Below, in pieces: positions 1 to 11,762 of a stretch of 64,000 bases of DNA (the stretch's first letter is position 1; every line of letters starts with the position of its first letter). The stretch spans positions 4,588,001-4,652,000 of the forward strand of contig NC_045130.1 in the NCBI RefSeq assembly GCF_007655135.1, given 5' to 3'. A program made the position numbers and the translations under genes. The notes below the pieces were generated by a model. The model searched no databases. It saw only the letters and a list, made by a program, of their open reading frames with translations, and was not told the origin of the DNA. The DNA is from Punica granatum. Its lineage: Eukaryota; Streptophyta; Magnoliopsida; Myrtales; Lythraceae.

Positions 1-391
1 AGCCACGTAGCGGCATTCGAAGATGTACACGAGTTAACTCCATCAAGTTTCAGATAATCTCCAATTTGTATATTTCTGATCTAATTTTGTCAGTAATAAA
101 GGTGCATTCCAATGCATCCATGTGATGGAAGAATCATAGTGCAGGCAAATATGAATGGAAACTTTGGATTTATTCCCTACAATTATTCATCCTCCTACCG
201 ATATATTATTAACAAGGAGTCCCATCGCAAATGACAAAACTCCAAAAACATTCCTAGAACATGACAATGTCCATTCTACCTGAAAGTTACAGAAAAGCGG
301 CCTCCTGAAAACGCTCAAATTTCTGAACATGAACTTGCTGGGGAGATTAACATGGATGGTCATATAGTTACTGTCCCATAATATTACTGAA

Positions 392-1592
392 TCAAGGGGA
401 GGAAGTTTCAGCTGGAGAAGAAGAAGAGGAGGAGGAGGAAGAAGCCGGCGGCACTCCGGGGAAGGAAGTTGATGGCGGGAAAGGGGGCTGAGGGAAAGGG
501 AATGGCAGGCCCGGTGTTGGGGGAGGTGGAGTCAATCCCGGAATCGGAGGCAGGGGAATCAGTGGCGCTGGTGGAGGCTGGAGTGGGTTAGGGGGTAGAA
601 GAGGTGCTGGTTGAAGTGGGCTAGGAGGGAGAAGTGATGGCGGTTGGAGCGGGTTGGGTGGGAATACTGAAGGCGGCCTAAAAGGGTTTGGCGGGAAGAA
701 GAATTCCGGATAGGTCAGCTTCTGGTCAGCTACTGACGAATCCGACTTCAACTTGGCATTAAGGTTATCATCTCTGGTGGTTTTTTCTGTTTTCGGTGGG
801 ATATTCGGAAGGCCTGGGAGGGAAGGCAGAGGGGGCAGTTGTGGTAGAGGCGGAAGGTTCGGAAGGAAAGGTAGGGGAGGGAGGAAGCCTGTGGATGGCG
901 TTGGAGGGTCTTGGAGTGGAGGAGGGAAAGTTGGATCAAAATTTGGAGGAACCACTGCTTTATTGGAATTGACTTCTTCCAGACTAGGCTTTTCATTGCA
1001 CATGTTTGGCTGGTTCAATGGCTTAAATGTGAAGAACCCAGCGGAGAAAATGTGGGTCCCTTGCCTTCGAGACTGCAGTCGGAGCGAATCAGAAGATGCT
1101 GCTGATGCCACGGAACAGTATGGCTCATTGCTACTGATGAGCTCCACCGAGCAGCTTTTGATCTTCCTCACATGTTTTGCGACTGAGAACGGCAACTTGA
1201 CCCTGAACTCTCCCTGCTTGTTCGTTTTCACTTCTTGACGGAAAACCTGGCCAGAGGGCCCGGCTTTGCATTCCACCGCAACTGATGCACCTGGATGAAG
1301 GATTTCACAACATTAAAAATGGTCCTATACTTAGATTTCAAAGTCCCGTTTCGGTTAAAATCAAAAGAAGAACCAAAAAAAAACTCAGAAAGAAAAGAAT
1401 ATCTCGGTGTAAGTATATGAAACCTGAAAGGAAGCGGCTGGCCTTGGAGAATCCCTGCTGGAAGCAGGTGTCACAATAAACAGTCCCAACTACTACAGCA
1501 GATGGGAGCTTCTTGTTCCCATGGCCTGTGCCTTCGGAAGCGCCGAACACTGCAGAACTCAGGAACAGAAGAACAATGAGGAACCAATGCAT
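392..1592 (-). CDS. Pollen Ole e 1 / extensin-like proline-rich secreted protein
   Basis: Two exons on the minus strand, 1592-1424 and 1290-392 (1068 nt, 355 aa). They join in phase 1 and rebuild the S-G-A-S-V-A-V-E-C junction. Residues 1-17 are a hydrophobic signal peptide (MHWFLIVLLFLSSAVFG), so the protein should be secreted. An Ole e 1-type domain follows, with the VxGxVYCDxC start and the EC, SC and YC cysteines expected for its disulfides. The C-terminal two thirds is proline-rich, with repeated PPLP, FPPNP and LQPP blocks and a Ser run near the end. It has no Ser-Pro4 repeats, so it is a PRP-type chimera rather than a classical extensin. Such proteins are thought to act in the cell wall. 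The start at 1592 is chosen because the upstream in-frame Met would put charged residues before the signal peptide. A TATA box lies at 1700-1708. The family is clear; the exact role is unknown. Confidence 0.88.
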
Positions 1593-1699
1593 CGTAATCC
1601 TCTCCTTAATGGGACTGCACAAGGATGGAAAAACAAGTTCCTAGTGGGAGGAAATGTTCTTTATCCCTATGTTTTAAATTTGCCTGACAATAAGATGGG

Positions 1700-1708
1700 C
1701 TATTTATA
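1700..1708 (-). promoter_or_regulatory. TATA box of the Ole e 1/PRP gene
   Basis: On the minus strand this reads TATAAATAG, about 108 bp upstream of the chosen ATG at 1592. That leaves a leader of about 75-80 nt. The spacing and the match to the plant TATA consensus support it; no transcript evidence is available here. Confidence 0.6.
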
Positions 1709-1792
1709 CTGAGGGAGGGGAAGCTCATTGAAGGCTCATAATGTCGTTCATGGAAAAACAAGTGAACAAGAAACCAGCTAAGCAGTGAATGT

Positions 1793-3428
1793 TGCTAAAG
1801 GGATTGCCCTGTTTCCTGCCACCAAATACTCACAGAGAAGGTAACTACAAACTGCAGCACATGACAGGACAAAGGGAACGAGGAGAACTTCCTAGAATGC
1901 CATTTTTATTTTTATTTTTTGTCTCGGTCTTAAGTCGGAGCAGATGCAGAGGGGAACCAAATGACGGTCGATGCAGGCATTACGTGTTTCTGCACGGGGC
2001 GATTAGTACATTCTACAGGATCAAGATGATGTGATAATATTAATTTTCTGTATTGATTGTATGGAATGAGTTTGTTATCGGTCCCTGGTGGATGCGGCTG
2101 AGAGAATGGGGAATTACAAGAGATTGTTGGGTGAGTCACGAAACCTGGAGTTCAGCCACCCGTTTGAGGGATCCAACTATGCCATTGCTGATGGCACCAA
2201 TAGTACATTGGAAGAGACCCTTCCCGAAGAAAATTCCATATCTAATCCAAATAAAAGAGGTAGTTCTGGAAAAAAAATGTACGAGCTGCAGTCGAGCAAA
2301 TATCCGGTGTCGCTTGCAGCATCGATGTTGTTGTATGAATTATACGTGTTTATTTTGTTCTCATCAAGGGGAAGAAGAAGGAGAATTAACCCACCATTGG
2401 ATAAAAATGAAAAAAAGCAATTCCAGGCAGCTGAAGAAAGAAGAGAGTCACGAAATTTATTTGACAAACCTAAATCTGATCGGCCCCTTTTGGTTATAAT
2501 AAAGCCCCAAGCTGCCCTTCACGCCTCAGATGATTAAATTGACAATACATGTCTATCCATGTCATGCGCCCCTGCCTCGGTCGAGCTCGAGTATATCCGG
2601 TTTCTTTATGCTTTTTACCTTTCCATCTAGTCAATCACATAATAACGACCCTACAAACTGTTTACTACTCCCCGTTAATATTAACTGGTGCGGTCGAAGT
2701 GTCGGTGGAGTGTTTCTGGAAATGGCTCGAGGAGCACTAGTACAGCTCTTATCTGTTCTTACTCAGGATAGTCTCGACCATTAATCGATTGAAATCAATT
2801 CTTATCTTATACGGGCAAGAGTATTGTTATAAATTGTAATTCCTGATACGCATAGTACGATTTATATCGTTGTTCGATCGACATCGCATGTCGGACAGAC
2901 CTTAATTAGCAAGAAACGAAATTGTCTGCTCTAGTGATTTTTGAGTGGACCGACCGATCGCAATGGAGAGCGAAAATCAAGGCGGAATCCTATCTTTCTC
3001 CATAGGTTGGGAAACCACCAAAGAGCCTGACAAACCCTATCTACCCTCCAAAAGTAACTGACATTTCTCGTGTCTTCCAATAACTAATAATTTACCATAT
3101 CATTTGCCACCAGCAGTAAAACCGGCATAAAACTAAAAGACCCAGTCCCCTAGAGTTCCAAACTACGTATAGAATACTCCGCCTGAACGATAACACGAAC
3201 CAACCGTCCAATTAGGAGCATGGACTGAGAGGCTTCGTAAATATTACGTATAGTACGAGCCATTTTGACATCCATCGAAACTTATAAAAAGGCCCCCTCT
3301 ACAACCAGGACGTCTTGATATCAAGATTTAGAGCGACTCCATCTATGAAGACAAGGTTCGAGATTGGCCATGAGCAAGACAATTTGCTCTGATTATGGAA
3401 GTAATAAAACGATCCCCAAGCAATCAAA
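1793..3428. other. Intergenic region without a supported gene
   Basis: Open frames of up to about 150 codons exist on the plus strand near 2053-2537. They show no recognisable domain, no splice context and no protein-like composition. No repeat boundary was recognised here. The right end abuts the tRNA-Ile gene. Confidence 0.5.
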
Positions 3429-3502
3429 GGCCTATTAGCTCAGTTGGTTAGAGCGTCGTGCTAATAACGCGAAGGTCGCAGGTTCGAGACCTGCATGGGC
3501 CA
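3429..3502 (+). tRNA. tRNA-Ile (anticodon AAU)
   Basis: A complete cloverleaf of 74 nt without intron. The acceptor stem GGCCTAT pairs with ATGGGCC (one G-U). The D-arm is GCTC/GAGC. The anticodon stem TCGTG/CGCGA encloses loop CTAATAA, giving anticodon AAT (AAU), with A34 expected to become inosine. The T-arm GCAGG/CCTGC encloses TTCGAGA, and the discriminator is A. Internal A box (TAGCTCAGTTGG) and B box (GGTTCGAGACC) match the Pol III promoter. A run of six T starts at 3503 and serves as terminator. The 3' CCA is not encoded, as expected for a nuclear gene. Confidence 0.97.
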
Positions 3503-3508
3503 TTTTTT
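3503..3508 (+). terminator. Pol III terminator of tRNA-Ile
   Basis: A T run directly after the tRNA discriminator base, the normal RNA polymerase III stop signal. Confidence 0.8.
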
Positions 3509-3746
3509 GCATTTTGTTTTTCTTTTTAAAATTTTGGGCTTCATATGGGCCTCTGTTTCAATTGAAAATTTCGGGTCTTCATTCCCTTCGGTTTCAATTC
3601 AAGCTCGAGAAACCCGAGACCCGGCACGTTTTTCTTGACGAAAAATCCGACACGTTCTGAAAATTTTGCCCCCACTAACCCCACGGGCCCACATTGGTAG
3701 GGTTTTTGGGAACGGCCAATTACCCAAATTTCAAGCTTGTCTCTCA

Positions 3747-3753
3747 TATAAAA
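3747..3753 (+). promoter_or_regulatory. TATA box close to the first TRM1 ATG
   Basis: TATAAAA ends 22 bp before the first in-frame ATG (3776). Transcription normally starts about 30 bp downstream of a TATA box. If this box is used, many transcripts would begin at or after that ATG, and translation would start at the next in-frame ATG (3929). Use of this box is inferred. Confidence 0.4.
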
Positions 3754-3775
3754 CCCCCATCGTTTCGGTTTGTGG

Positions 3776-6700
3776 ATGCTCCTCTCCCAAGCTCTGAAGC
3801 CCCATAACCGTCCCTACCTCTCAAACCCTCTGCTCCTCTCCGTCTCTTCTCTCCGGCAGTTGCAGCGGAAGGGGGTGAAACAGTCAGCGCAGGAGGTGAC
3901 CGACGGCCCGGCTGTGTTGAACGGGACAATGTCGTCGGGGGCTGCCGAGCTCAATGACTTCAAGATCATCAAGGAAGGGGAGGCCGAGATCCTCATGCAC
4001 GCGAAGAACGAAGTGTTCTTCAACAAGGCCCAGGTCCCAAAAAATCTCACCTTTTCTTCCACCGCCCTGTGCTGAAACAGCTCATTTGGGGACCTTTTCA
4101 TTGAGTAGTTGGAGGGTTTACTGTTGATGCTGTGAGGGTCAAGCTGAGCTTTTGTTAATTGTACGAACATCCAGCGGAAGTTCGTCGTGAATCTCGAGTG
4201 AAAGGGGCAGTTATGGTGCTTCAAGCCGAAAGTTCGCTTTTTTCGGGTCTCAATTTTGAGCGAACTTTCACTTTCTTAATGTCATTTGATTTAGTGAAAG
4301 TGGAGGCTGTTTCTCTACATTTCAGCATGGATTCTGGCTTTTTCCGTGTATCAGTGCCGAGGTGATCTCGTGTGTTCTGTTTTCCAGGTCAACAACAGAG
4401 ACATCTCCATTGCTGTCTTGAGAACGTTTATATCGAAGAGAAAGGAGGAGCACGAGGCATACCTGTCTAGGAAGACGAAATCAACACAGAGGACAGGCGA
4501 GAATGATGCTGTGGAATGCGTCGCCCAAGAATCTTCAGAACCTCCAGCTGAAGTTGAAAAACCAAATGGAGACTGTCAGGCGCCATGTGAGACCTCTCAA
4601 GAAGAGCCGTGCAGCACCATTGAGGACTCAACCAAGAGTGTGCAGAGAAATGGGCTTCCGGAACTGAAGGCACCAAGAGTTCTCGAGGTTATTGTCTTTC
4701 ATCAGTTAGTTTATTTAACAGTGAGATCAATTCAGTGCGATCTTGGAGTTGATGTATCACGGTCTTTGTATTGCAAGTGAAGGCTCTATCGGCGTCAGGA
4801 CTTAGAGCCCTCAGATATGCCCGTGAAGTAGAAGGAATAGGCCAAGTTGTGGCACTCGACAATGATAAAGGTTGTCCTCAATCTAGAACATATTTGTCGG
4901 CTATATCTATTGGATTCAGCAGAAAATTTCTTCCTACTCTCTGTTGTAGATGTTTATCTTGCCAGTGGAAACGAATCGAGATTTACCTGCCTTAATCTTT
5001 TATTGTGCAGCTTCTGTTGAAGCTTGCCTGAGAAACATAAAGTTCAATGGTTCCGTAGCATGTTCTAAGGTGGAATCTCATCTCGCTGATGCTCGTGTAT
5101 ATATGCTCACCCACCCAAAAGAGTTTGACGTGGTATGTCACCCAAGTTGTTTCAGTTTATCTCAAGCTGTCTTGACAAGCTTCACTAAGCGATGAAGGCT
5201 TATCTTTTGGTCTTTTTGTTTAACAGGCAAAGCTAACTTAATATATGATATTCCTAGACCAATTGAAGTGGAATCTTGAAACTTTTAAAAAATGTAGTAG
5301 TTGATAGCTCCTCTTCTTTTCCCCTTTCTTTGCTATTTGGTTTAGGTTGATCTTGATCCATACGGTTCGCCTTCGGTTTTTTTGGATTCTGCCGTCCAAT
5401 CAGTCGTTGATGGAGGCTTGCTGATGTGCACAGCAACTGACATGGCGGTCCTCTGTGGGGGTAACGGTGAAGTTTGTTATTCCAAGTAAGTTTCAAAGTT
5501 TTTTTCTCTCATTGCCTTGAAATAATTGTTCAACTATGGGTGTCTTTGTGTAGCTATACATGAATGCCTGTTTCCGTTATTGCTAGATATGGCTCATATC
5601 CTTTGAGAGGAAAGTATTGTCATGAAATGGCTTTGAGGATCCTCCTGGCCTCTATTGAGGTACTTCATCGCCAAATTTTCCCTTCATCTCTTATGTAGTA
5701 TGTAAGAAGGAAATTTTTGTGGAAATGAGATGATAACTGGCAGTAAATGTAAAGCGTTTTTCTGATTAAACGGGGGAATTTTTTTTTTTTTTTTGGGGGG
5801 GTGGGCGCGCGCGGTGGTGTTGGGGAGGGGGAGAAGATATCAAAAATGCCATTTCCTTTTGTTCTCTAGTTGCCAAGGAAAGTCTTTTTGTCAAATTATT
5901 CTCTTCTTATATCTGTGCAGAGCCATGCGAATCGCTACAAGCGATACATAGTTCCTGTGCTATCCGTGCAGATGGACTTCTACATTCGAGTTTTTGTTCG
6001 CATTTACTCGTATGTTGCTCCTCTGTTTATTTGAATTCGAATCGATGTTTTTCATTTTCTCCGCCTTTTTTTTAATAGCTCTGTTGTATCAGATCATGAA
6101 TTTCTCAGTTGATGTAGGTCTGCGAGTGCAATGAAGAATACCCCCCTTAAGCTCTCCTACGTTTATCAGTGCACTGGTTGTGATTCTTTCCATCTTCAGC
6201 CCATTGGGAGGACTGTAACCAAGGTTTGTGCCTGTTTGTCTATAAGCAAAGAAAGTGATATTTGACAAGCTGCTCAGGTGTTCCCTTTTTTTACAACTTA
6301 GAACACAAGCACGAGATATCTTCCCGGGTTTGGTCCTGTCGTTCCACAAGAGTGCACTGACTGTGGGAAGAAATACAACATGGGTGGCCCAATATGGTCA
6401 GCTCCTATCCACGATGAAGAATGGGTCAATTCTATACTTGTGGGTGTGAAGTCCATGAAGGATCGTTATCCAGCTTATGATCGTATATCTGCTGTATTGA
6501 CCACAATTTCAGAGGTACTGCTATTCTTTCTCCCCTCATTATGTTCTTTCTTCGTTCAGGGAGATTCATAACTTAAAAATATTACCGTTGTGGCATCATT
6601 AATGCCCCACCATTCATATAGTAGCATTTTGGAGAGACTCCTTGACTGTGCTTGATCTGTCTATAGTTTTCTATTTCTGGGGGATAAAATAAAGTGTTAT

Positions 6701-7756
6701 ATTCCTCTTTAATTTTTTTCCCAGCGTTTTTTCATGCTTTCATCGTACGACACTTGTATTGAGAAAATGTAATCTAGCACTTATCCCTCTCCAAGTAAAG
6801 CAAAATGACCCTACTTGCTCCTGAATTTTTTTTTCTCCCATTACATATGTAAATGCATGTGTAATCTTTGGTTAATATTTTATGCCTCTTCTTATTTAAT
6901 TTGGCTGATTTTTAGGAACTTCCCGATGTTCCTCTGTTTCTGAGTTTGCACAACCTCTGTGCCACCCTCAAGTGCACCTCACCCTCAGCAGTTATATTCC
7001 GGTCAGCTGTCCTAAATGCGGGTTATCGAATTTCTGGGACCCATGTAAATCCCCTGGGCCTGAAGACAGATGCTCCCATGGATGTTATTTGGGATATCAT
7101 GCGATGCTGGGTAAGGAATGTTTTTTGGCCTCATCATTTTTCTCTAAATTGACACTAAGCAAAAAGTAATTTTGATGTGTATATGAAGGATGAGTAATCA
7201 TTTACGTATTGGCTACAGTAATCAAGAAAGTTTATATTTATTTGAATTATGGGTGCCAAAGAGACAATCTTTCCCTTCTCATATTGAGGATCTAGAGAGC
7301 CTTTGTTCTTCATATTACAGGTAAAGAATCATCCTGTCAAAGCTCAACCTCCTGAACAACCGGGAAGTGTGATACTCTCTAAGGGACCGACTCTTCAAGT
7401 AAGTTTTTTCCTTGGTTCTTCAAGTAAGTTTTTTTTTTTTTTTTTCTCTCTCAGCAGCAGCAGCTAGGAGGCATGCAATAAGCCTATGAAAGATGCTTAC
7501 AAGACCTTTCTTTTTACAGGCTAATTTTGCCCGTGCAGTGGCATCCTTGAGCAAGGCCCAGGCCAAGAAGGTGGCGCGGTTCCTGCCAAATCCAGAGAGG
7601 CACTGGGGACCGAAGTTACGGGCTGGCCGTCAGATCACAAGCAAGCACGTCTCTCTTCTGGGCGCTGAAGCAGTGAATGGTTCACTCAGACACCATGACA
7701 GTGAGGAGCCCGAGGGTAAGCGCCAAAAGATGGAACACAACACCTCAGATTCGTGA
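3776..7756 (+). CDS. TRM1: tRNA (guanine(26)-N2)-dimethyltransferase TRM1
   Basis: Twelve exons: 3776-4033, 4388-4687, 4783-4870, 5011-5132, 5346-5485, 5587-5659, 5921-6009, 6118-6223, 6302-6514, 6916-7110, 7321-7398, 7520-7756. They total 1899 nt (632 aa), with consistent GT-AG phases. The enzyme uses S-adenosylmethionine to make m2,2-G26 in tRNAs. Visible signatures are the TRM1 N-terminal block [27 protein letters not shown], the SAM-binding [12 protein letters not shown] with VVALDND, the catalytic-region DLDPYGSP, and two CxxC pairs (QCTGC, ECTDCG) that probably bind zinc. The lysine-rich tail GKRQKME may be a nuclear signal. Residues 1 to about 45 are rich in Arg, Ser and Leu and poor in acids, like a mitochondrial presequence. 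The acidic insert in exon 2 is variable. A second in-frame ATG at 3929 would give a form lacking the presequence. Confidence 0.95.
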
Positions 7757-7837
7757 TCCGCACTTTGTTCTGTTGTTAATGTAACGCATCCAGCCTAAAT
7801 TAAGGCTGCGTCGAGTTTTGTATTTCTTTCCTGCTGC

Positions 7838-7843
7838 AATAAA
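7838..7843 (+). terminator. Poly(A) signal of TRM1
   Basis: AATAAA lies 82 nt after the TRM1 stop codon, in T-rich sequence, a good position for 3' end formation. Confidence 0.5.
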
Positions 7844-8336
7844 TTATTGGTTTCTCTGGCGTTTTTTATTAGGATATGTAGTGGAGGGAGTGCAGAGTGG
7901 ATGAGTTTGTGGCGGTTCTCTTATATTTTCTCCGGAAAAAGAGTGGAAGGTGGTACTGATATTCTTCACGGGATAAATTTTGATTGTGAATTGGGATAGG
8001 AAATCGAGTATACGCGTTACTTTATTTCTTGCAATTTTTGTACTCTATGTATAAGTGAATATTGGCGACCGAAAAATAACTACGGCAAGTCAAAGTTGAG
8101 AAATGACCGTTCTCCTATGTCTACGGTTCCCTCTTTGGACATGTCCGTGTGTATGAAGCATTCCTCGTACAAATACCGTCCTCCGATTGTCCATTTTGAT
8201 TTTTGATTTGGAACTCGTATTGTTTAACCAATGTGCATAGGCACGATAAGAAAAACCCGAGCATGATGGCCTTGGATGTCGAGTCCTGGCCATGCTCTGC
8301 GATGTTACCAATTGTAAATGGATGCATAGCATCGAA

Positions 8337-8408
8337 GTCGTTGTAGTATAGTGGTGAGTATTCCCGCCTGTCACGCGGGTGACCCGGGTTCGATCCCCGG
8401 CAACGGCG
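8337..8408 (+). tRNA. tRNA-Asp (anticodon GUC)
   Basis: A complete 72-nt cloverleaf without intron. The acceptor GTCGTTG pairs with CAACGGC (one U-G) and the discriminator is G. The anticodon stem CCGCC/GCGGG (ending in a C-G step, one C-C mismatch avoided by register) flanks loop CTGTCAC, giving GTC. The T-arm CCCGG/CCGGG encloses TTCGATC. The B box GGTTCGATCCC is present, and T-rich sequence follows at about 8413. Confidence 0.96.
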
Positions 8409-8578
8409 AGTTCTTTTTAATTTATTTTGGTATATTTTAAAGTAAGAACAATGTTGTAATCAAGAAGGATGATATATAGCACATTACAAAATACATAGCC
8501 CCTTCTAGGATCAAAATATGCGAACGAAGGTCCAACACGTCGCCTGCCTCCATTTTCAGATGGACATGGATAGATTGC

Positions 8579-8938
8579 TTATTCATCTTTGGAGAAGAAG
8601 TGATTGATGGCGGGCATGATCTCAGGTGGACGTGTGCGGAGGAACTTGCGGAGCCCGTGCTCGGCGTACTTCTTCCCTTCTTCCTCGTTATCGAGCACCG
8701 CCGTGGCCCGGTGAGCCTTGTTAATCCTGCAATTTTTCCAAGTCGAAGAAAACATATACTATGCAGTTAACCCACAGGCTGCCCATCAAATTCACGACAA
8801 TGATATATCTTTGGACTTCTCGAAATAAAGGTTTCGTGTATAGTTTTACCTGACATCGGGGTTCATGATAGCATTCCTCGTGAGCTGAAATATGCACATA
8901 CTTGTCACGAAGCCCATTGCTGCCATTGGAGGATATAC
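8579..8938 (-). CDS. B12D-like protein (MLRQ/NDUFA4 family), 3' exons
   Basis: Two minus-strand exons: 8938-8850 (89 nt) and 8726-8579 (148 nt). They encode 78 residues starting VYPPMAAMGFVTS and ending HFFSKDE before TAA. The splice pair GT (8849) and AG (8727) joins in phase 2 inside the codon for Arg of NPDVR. The order VYP, hydrophobic helix, LxRNxxxNPDVR, A..LDNxxEGxKY, LRKFxR, PEIMPxxNxFF matches B12D, a small plant protein related to the MLRQ subunit of mitochondrial complex I/IV. The hydrophobic stretch over YPPMAAMGFVTSMCIF is a likely membrane helix. The family usually begins with about ten more residues (RW..PE). An RW codon pair followed by GTAAGTG lies just upstream near 8980, but no initiating ATG joins it cleanly. 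The 5' end is unresolved and the gene could be 5'-truncated. Confidence 0.7.
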
Positions 8939-11300
8939 CTGCAGCTTTTCAGCAGGACATATAAATAAGTATTCGTCACTTACCCATCGGTTCGGAGGAG
9001 TTCGGGAAACGAGTGGTCAAGTCAAGCTAATTTCTTACGTCCGGCTTAACCCAACGCCCCATATTAGGATGACAAATCCTGCTGCTTTATCTTCTTCGGT
9101 ATCTCGTAACAATCCGAGCACAAACCAGGGGAGTGGCCTGTTGTTTTGTATAGTCCGACGTATATGTTTTCATAGTATTAAACAAATTCCACACGAACAG
9201 CGAATCAAATGTCGGCTACTGATATATGGATATGATCATTCATTTCGTCCAAATTCATGACAGTTATTGCCGTTTACGACAAGGCAAATTACTTGTAATA
9301 TTCAAGAATCAAATAAATGATGGGTGTGCTTTACAGGTCGTTATTCTTTTTTCTGTAGTTAAAGTAGTCCTTCGCTAAGTACGATAACGATCCGACGACC
9401 GGCTCAACTAGGATAAATGGTTCGAGACCATTTAATGAAGCTTGCCAACAAGGCAGGCCAAGCCTTCTGCGTGCAATTGATGTGAGAAATGTTCCAAGGG
9501 AAGATTCTTCCATAAATTAGGCCCAAAAGGAAACTGCATAATGAACTCGAGCAAATATGGCCATCGATCATTATTGGTCCACGGCTGTTTGTCACGTCAA
9601 AAAATGTCCAACACCCAATTGCCCACTCGTGGGATGATTGCTAGCGTGCCATAAAGAGGATTCAAGAAATTGACGTGTCATTAGCCAACCCCACCGATAT
9701 AAAGCTTGTGTCACGGCCTCGAAAGTCTGCGAGATTGAACGGCAAATAAATAGTTTTAAAATTTTCGAAATTAAAGCGTGCCTCAGATGATTTCGCGGCT
9801 CAGAGATTTAGCCATTTAGAGTTTTTCACCAATATCCACGCACGAACACGAATTTGAGTTAGAAAATAAACAAGTGGCCCATGAGCCTCCGTCAAATAAA
9901 ACTCAAAGGCTGAGTTGCAATTGGAGAAGGTTCACTTGAGTCTCTTCAGCCACTGTCACCGAAGGGAGATAAATCTTCGCCTTGATGCACGGAAGCTCAA
10001 AGAACCGAAGTGGTTTCGATTCACGGGAATAGGTTATATATGAATTGAAAGTGCGTAAAGGAAGTGTGATAAATAAAAGTAAGGTAAAAGTGCAAAGAAA
10101 ATAAAAGGTAGGTAAAAATAAAGTGCGAAAAAAAAAAAGATAAGTAAAAGGTACTATTGATATATTAGTCGGAAACCCTTACAAATCTTAAGCCTATATA
10201 TAGGCGCTTACATCCGATTATAATTATGAGATATCAATATAACATCGTCATAAGAAATTGACCCTTAAGGCTATCTAAATTGTCTAAAAATAAAATATCA
10301 AATAAAATCGGAGAAATATCCGACTTATTCGACTTACTAAAATTAAAGATAACAAGAGAATATCATGAGAATATCGCCTGCTTCTCCATGAGTATCTCGG
10401 CTGCCAAAACTAATCTTCTCCGCTTGGGGACATGAGATGGACGTCCATACACATGCCTCCATAATGAATCTTCATTAAATTTTTCATGTTGGGCTTCTTG
10501 AATGTGCCATCTTCCAATCCTTGGGCTTTCTCCCATGATTCGAACCTCCAATTAACCCTGCCCGAGCACTAATGACCTTGGCCCGCTTCTCAAATCCGAC
10601 CTACCATGTCCAAAACCCCGGAAAAATAATCGAGATTACCGATTACTCATCGTAATTTGATATCTTCACGAACTGCAGAAAATAGGTGTAAAAGGCTATC
10701 ATTTTTTCGTCAAATCACGATTATTGCAGAGGTCAGCTTACGAAGAGTTGACGTCTCGAATCATATGTGAAAGTTGGGGCGTCTAATTCGATCGTCGTCG
10801 GAAAAGCTGGGGAGGAACATGGCATGGGTCATCCCGTTTCTAGTTCTCCTGTCTTGTCCCTACACAGTTTACTTGTTCTCAACTCATCCCCACATTGACG
10901 CCTTTTTTTTCTCTCATGACTGAATAAACCCAAGCATGAAGATTATTTGCAAGAAGAAGAAACATCGAGAAGTTGGCAATACACAGTCACTTCGGAAACT
11001 ACCAAGTTTTCCTGCAATGACCAAAATGCCCCTGCTATCATTATTTACGGAACCACCCACACACACACACACACACATGTATATCCAACAATAACACGTA
11101 CGGTAATTATTCTCAAAATGTGCAGATACAATGTGGTGACATGATGAGCCATCATTGATGCGAACTGAATCTCCATACTGGGAAAATGAAACATAGAATC
11201 TTACAGTGTTTAACGAGCGACTGCCTCCATGTAGCTTCGATCCAAGTATTCGGGAAAATATTTACCTCCATCCCTTCCCTATATTATACAACAAAAGGGT
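8939..11300. other. Intergenic region with probable retroelement debris
   Basis: No gene is supported. From about 9709 the sequence reads TGTCACGGCCTCGAAAG, like the start of a plant Gypsy LTR (TGTCACGACCC type), and runs through A-rich purine tracts (10060-10160) to about 10680. I could not find a matching CA end with a target duplication, so this is an unproven LTR remnant. A (CA)n microsatellite lies at 11057-11076. Confidence 0.35.
11057..11076. repeat. (CA)n microsatellite
   Basis: Eight or more consecutive CA units, interrupted once near the left edge. Confidence 0.85.
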
Positions 11301-11301
11301 G

Positions 11302-11308
11302 ACCTACC
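11302..11308 (+). promoter_or_regulatory. AC-I type MYB element upstream of COBL4
   Basis: ACCTACC, the AC-I element known from lignin and secondary-wall promoters and fitting the secondary-wall MYB consensus ACC(A/T)A(A/C)(T/C) family. It lies about 520 bp upstream of the COBL4 ATG. Function is inferred from the match and the downstream gene. Confidence 0.45.
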
Positions 11309-11581
11309 CATCAAAGAAGGTTTTTCTTTTTCTTTTTTTTGTCCCCAAGCCACACCCGTCAAAGAAGTTTACTTTCCAAAGATGAAGGGGCACTGTGGTA
11401 ATTTCAATAATTCAAGAGCTACCTGTCACCCTCCAATCCAGCGAGAATCGTTGGGACGTTCTTCTCAGATCTCTGTCTCTCCCGCCCTTTCTCACCGTAT
11501 CCGTTGCTTCAAGACATGGAAATCTAAGCAATCACATGGGGACTGAGAGAGAGAGAGACAGAGTGAGTATAAGTATGAATA

Positions 11582-11588
11582 ACCAACC
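11582..11588 (+). promoter_or_regulatory. AC-II type MYB element upstream of COBL4
   Basis: ACCAACC, the AC-II element recognised by secondary-wall MYB factors (MYB46/83 class), about 240 bp upstream of the COBL4 ATG. Together with the AC-I motif it fits xylem expression of COBL4. Single 7-mers occur by chance, so confidence is moderate. Confidence 0.5.
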
Positions 11589-11762
11589 ACCAGTTGGTGA
11601 GACATCTCCCGACTTCCCGAAACTATTCACCACTGCAGACGGCATTCAAGTTCAATCTTTCAGTGCTTTTATTTCACAAAATCAAGAACCTGACAGTGCT
11701 ATTATTAGACTTCTCACACACCTTCAAGTCAAATATCCCGCGAACCCGGATCATAAAGGTGG

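Noticed and set aside
753..1238. 161-codon Gly-rich frame on the plus strand
   Set aside because: Antisense of the proline-rich exon of the Ole e 1 gene.
2053..2537. Overlapping 148- and 149-codon open frames on the plus strand
   Set aside because: No domain, no repeated family pattern, no splice or promoter support, and two frames are open at once, which suggests composition.
9709..10680. Solo Gypsy LTR starting TGTCACGG
   Set aside because: The start looks right, but no CA end with a matching 5-bp duplication was found; kept only as possible debris in the intergenic entry.
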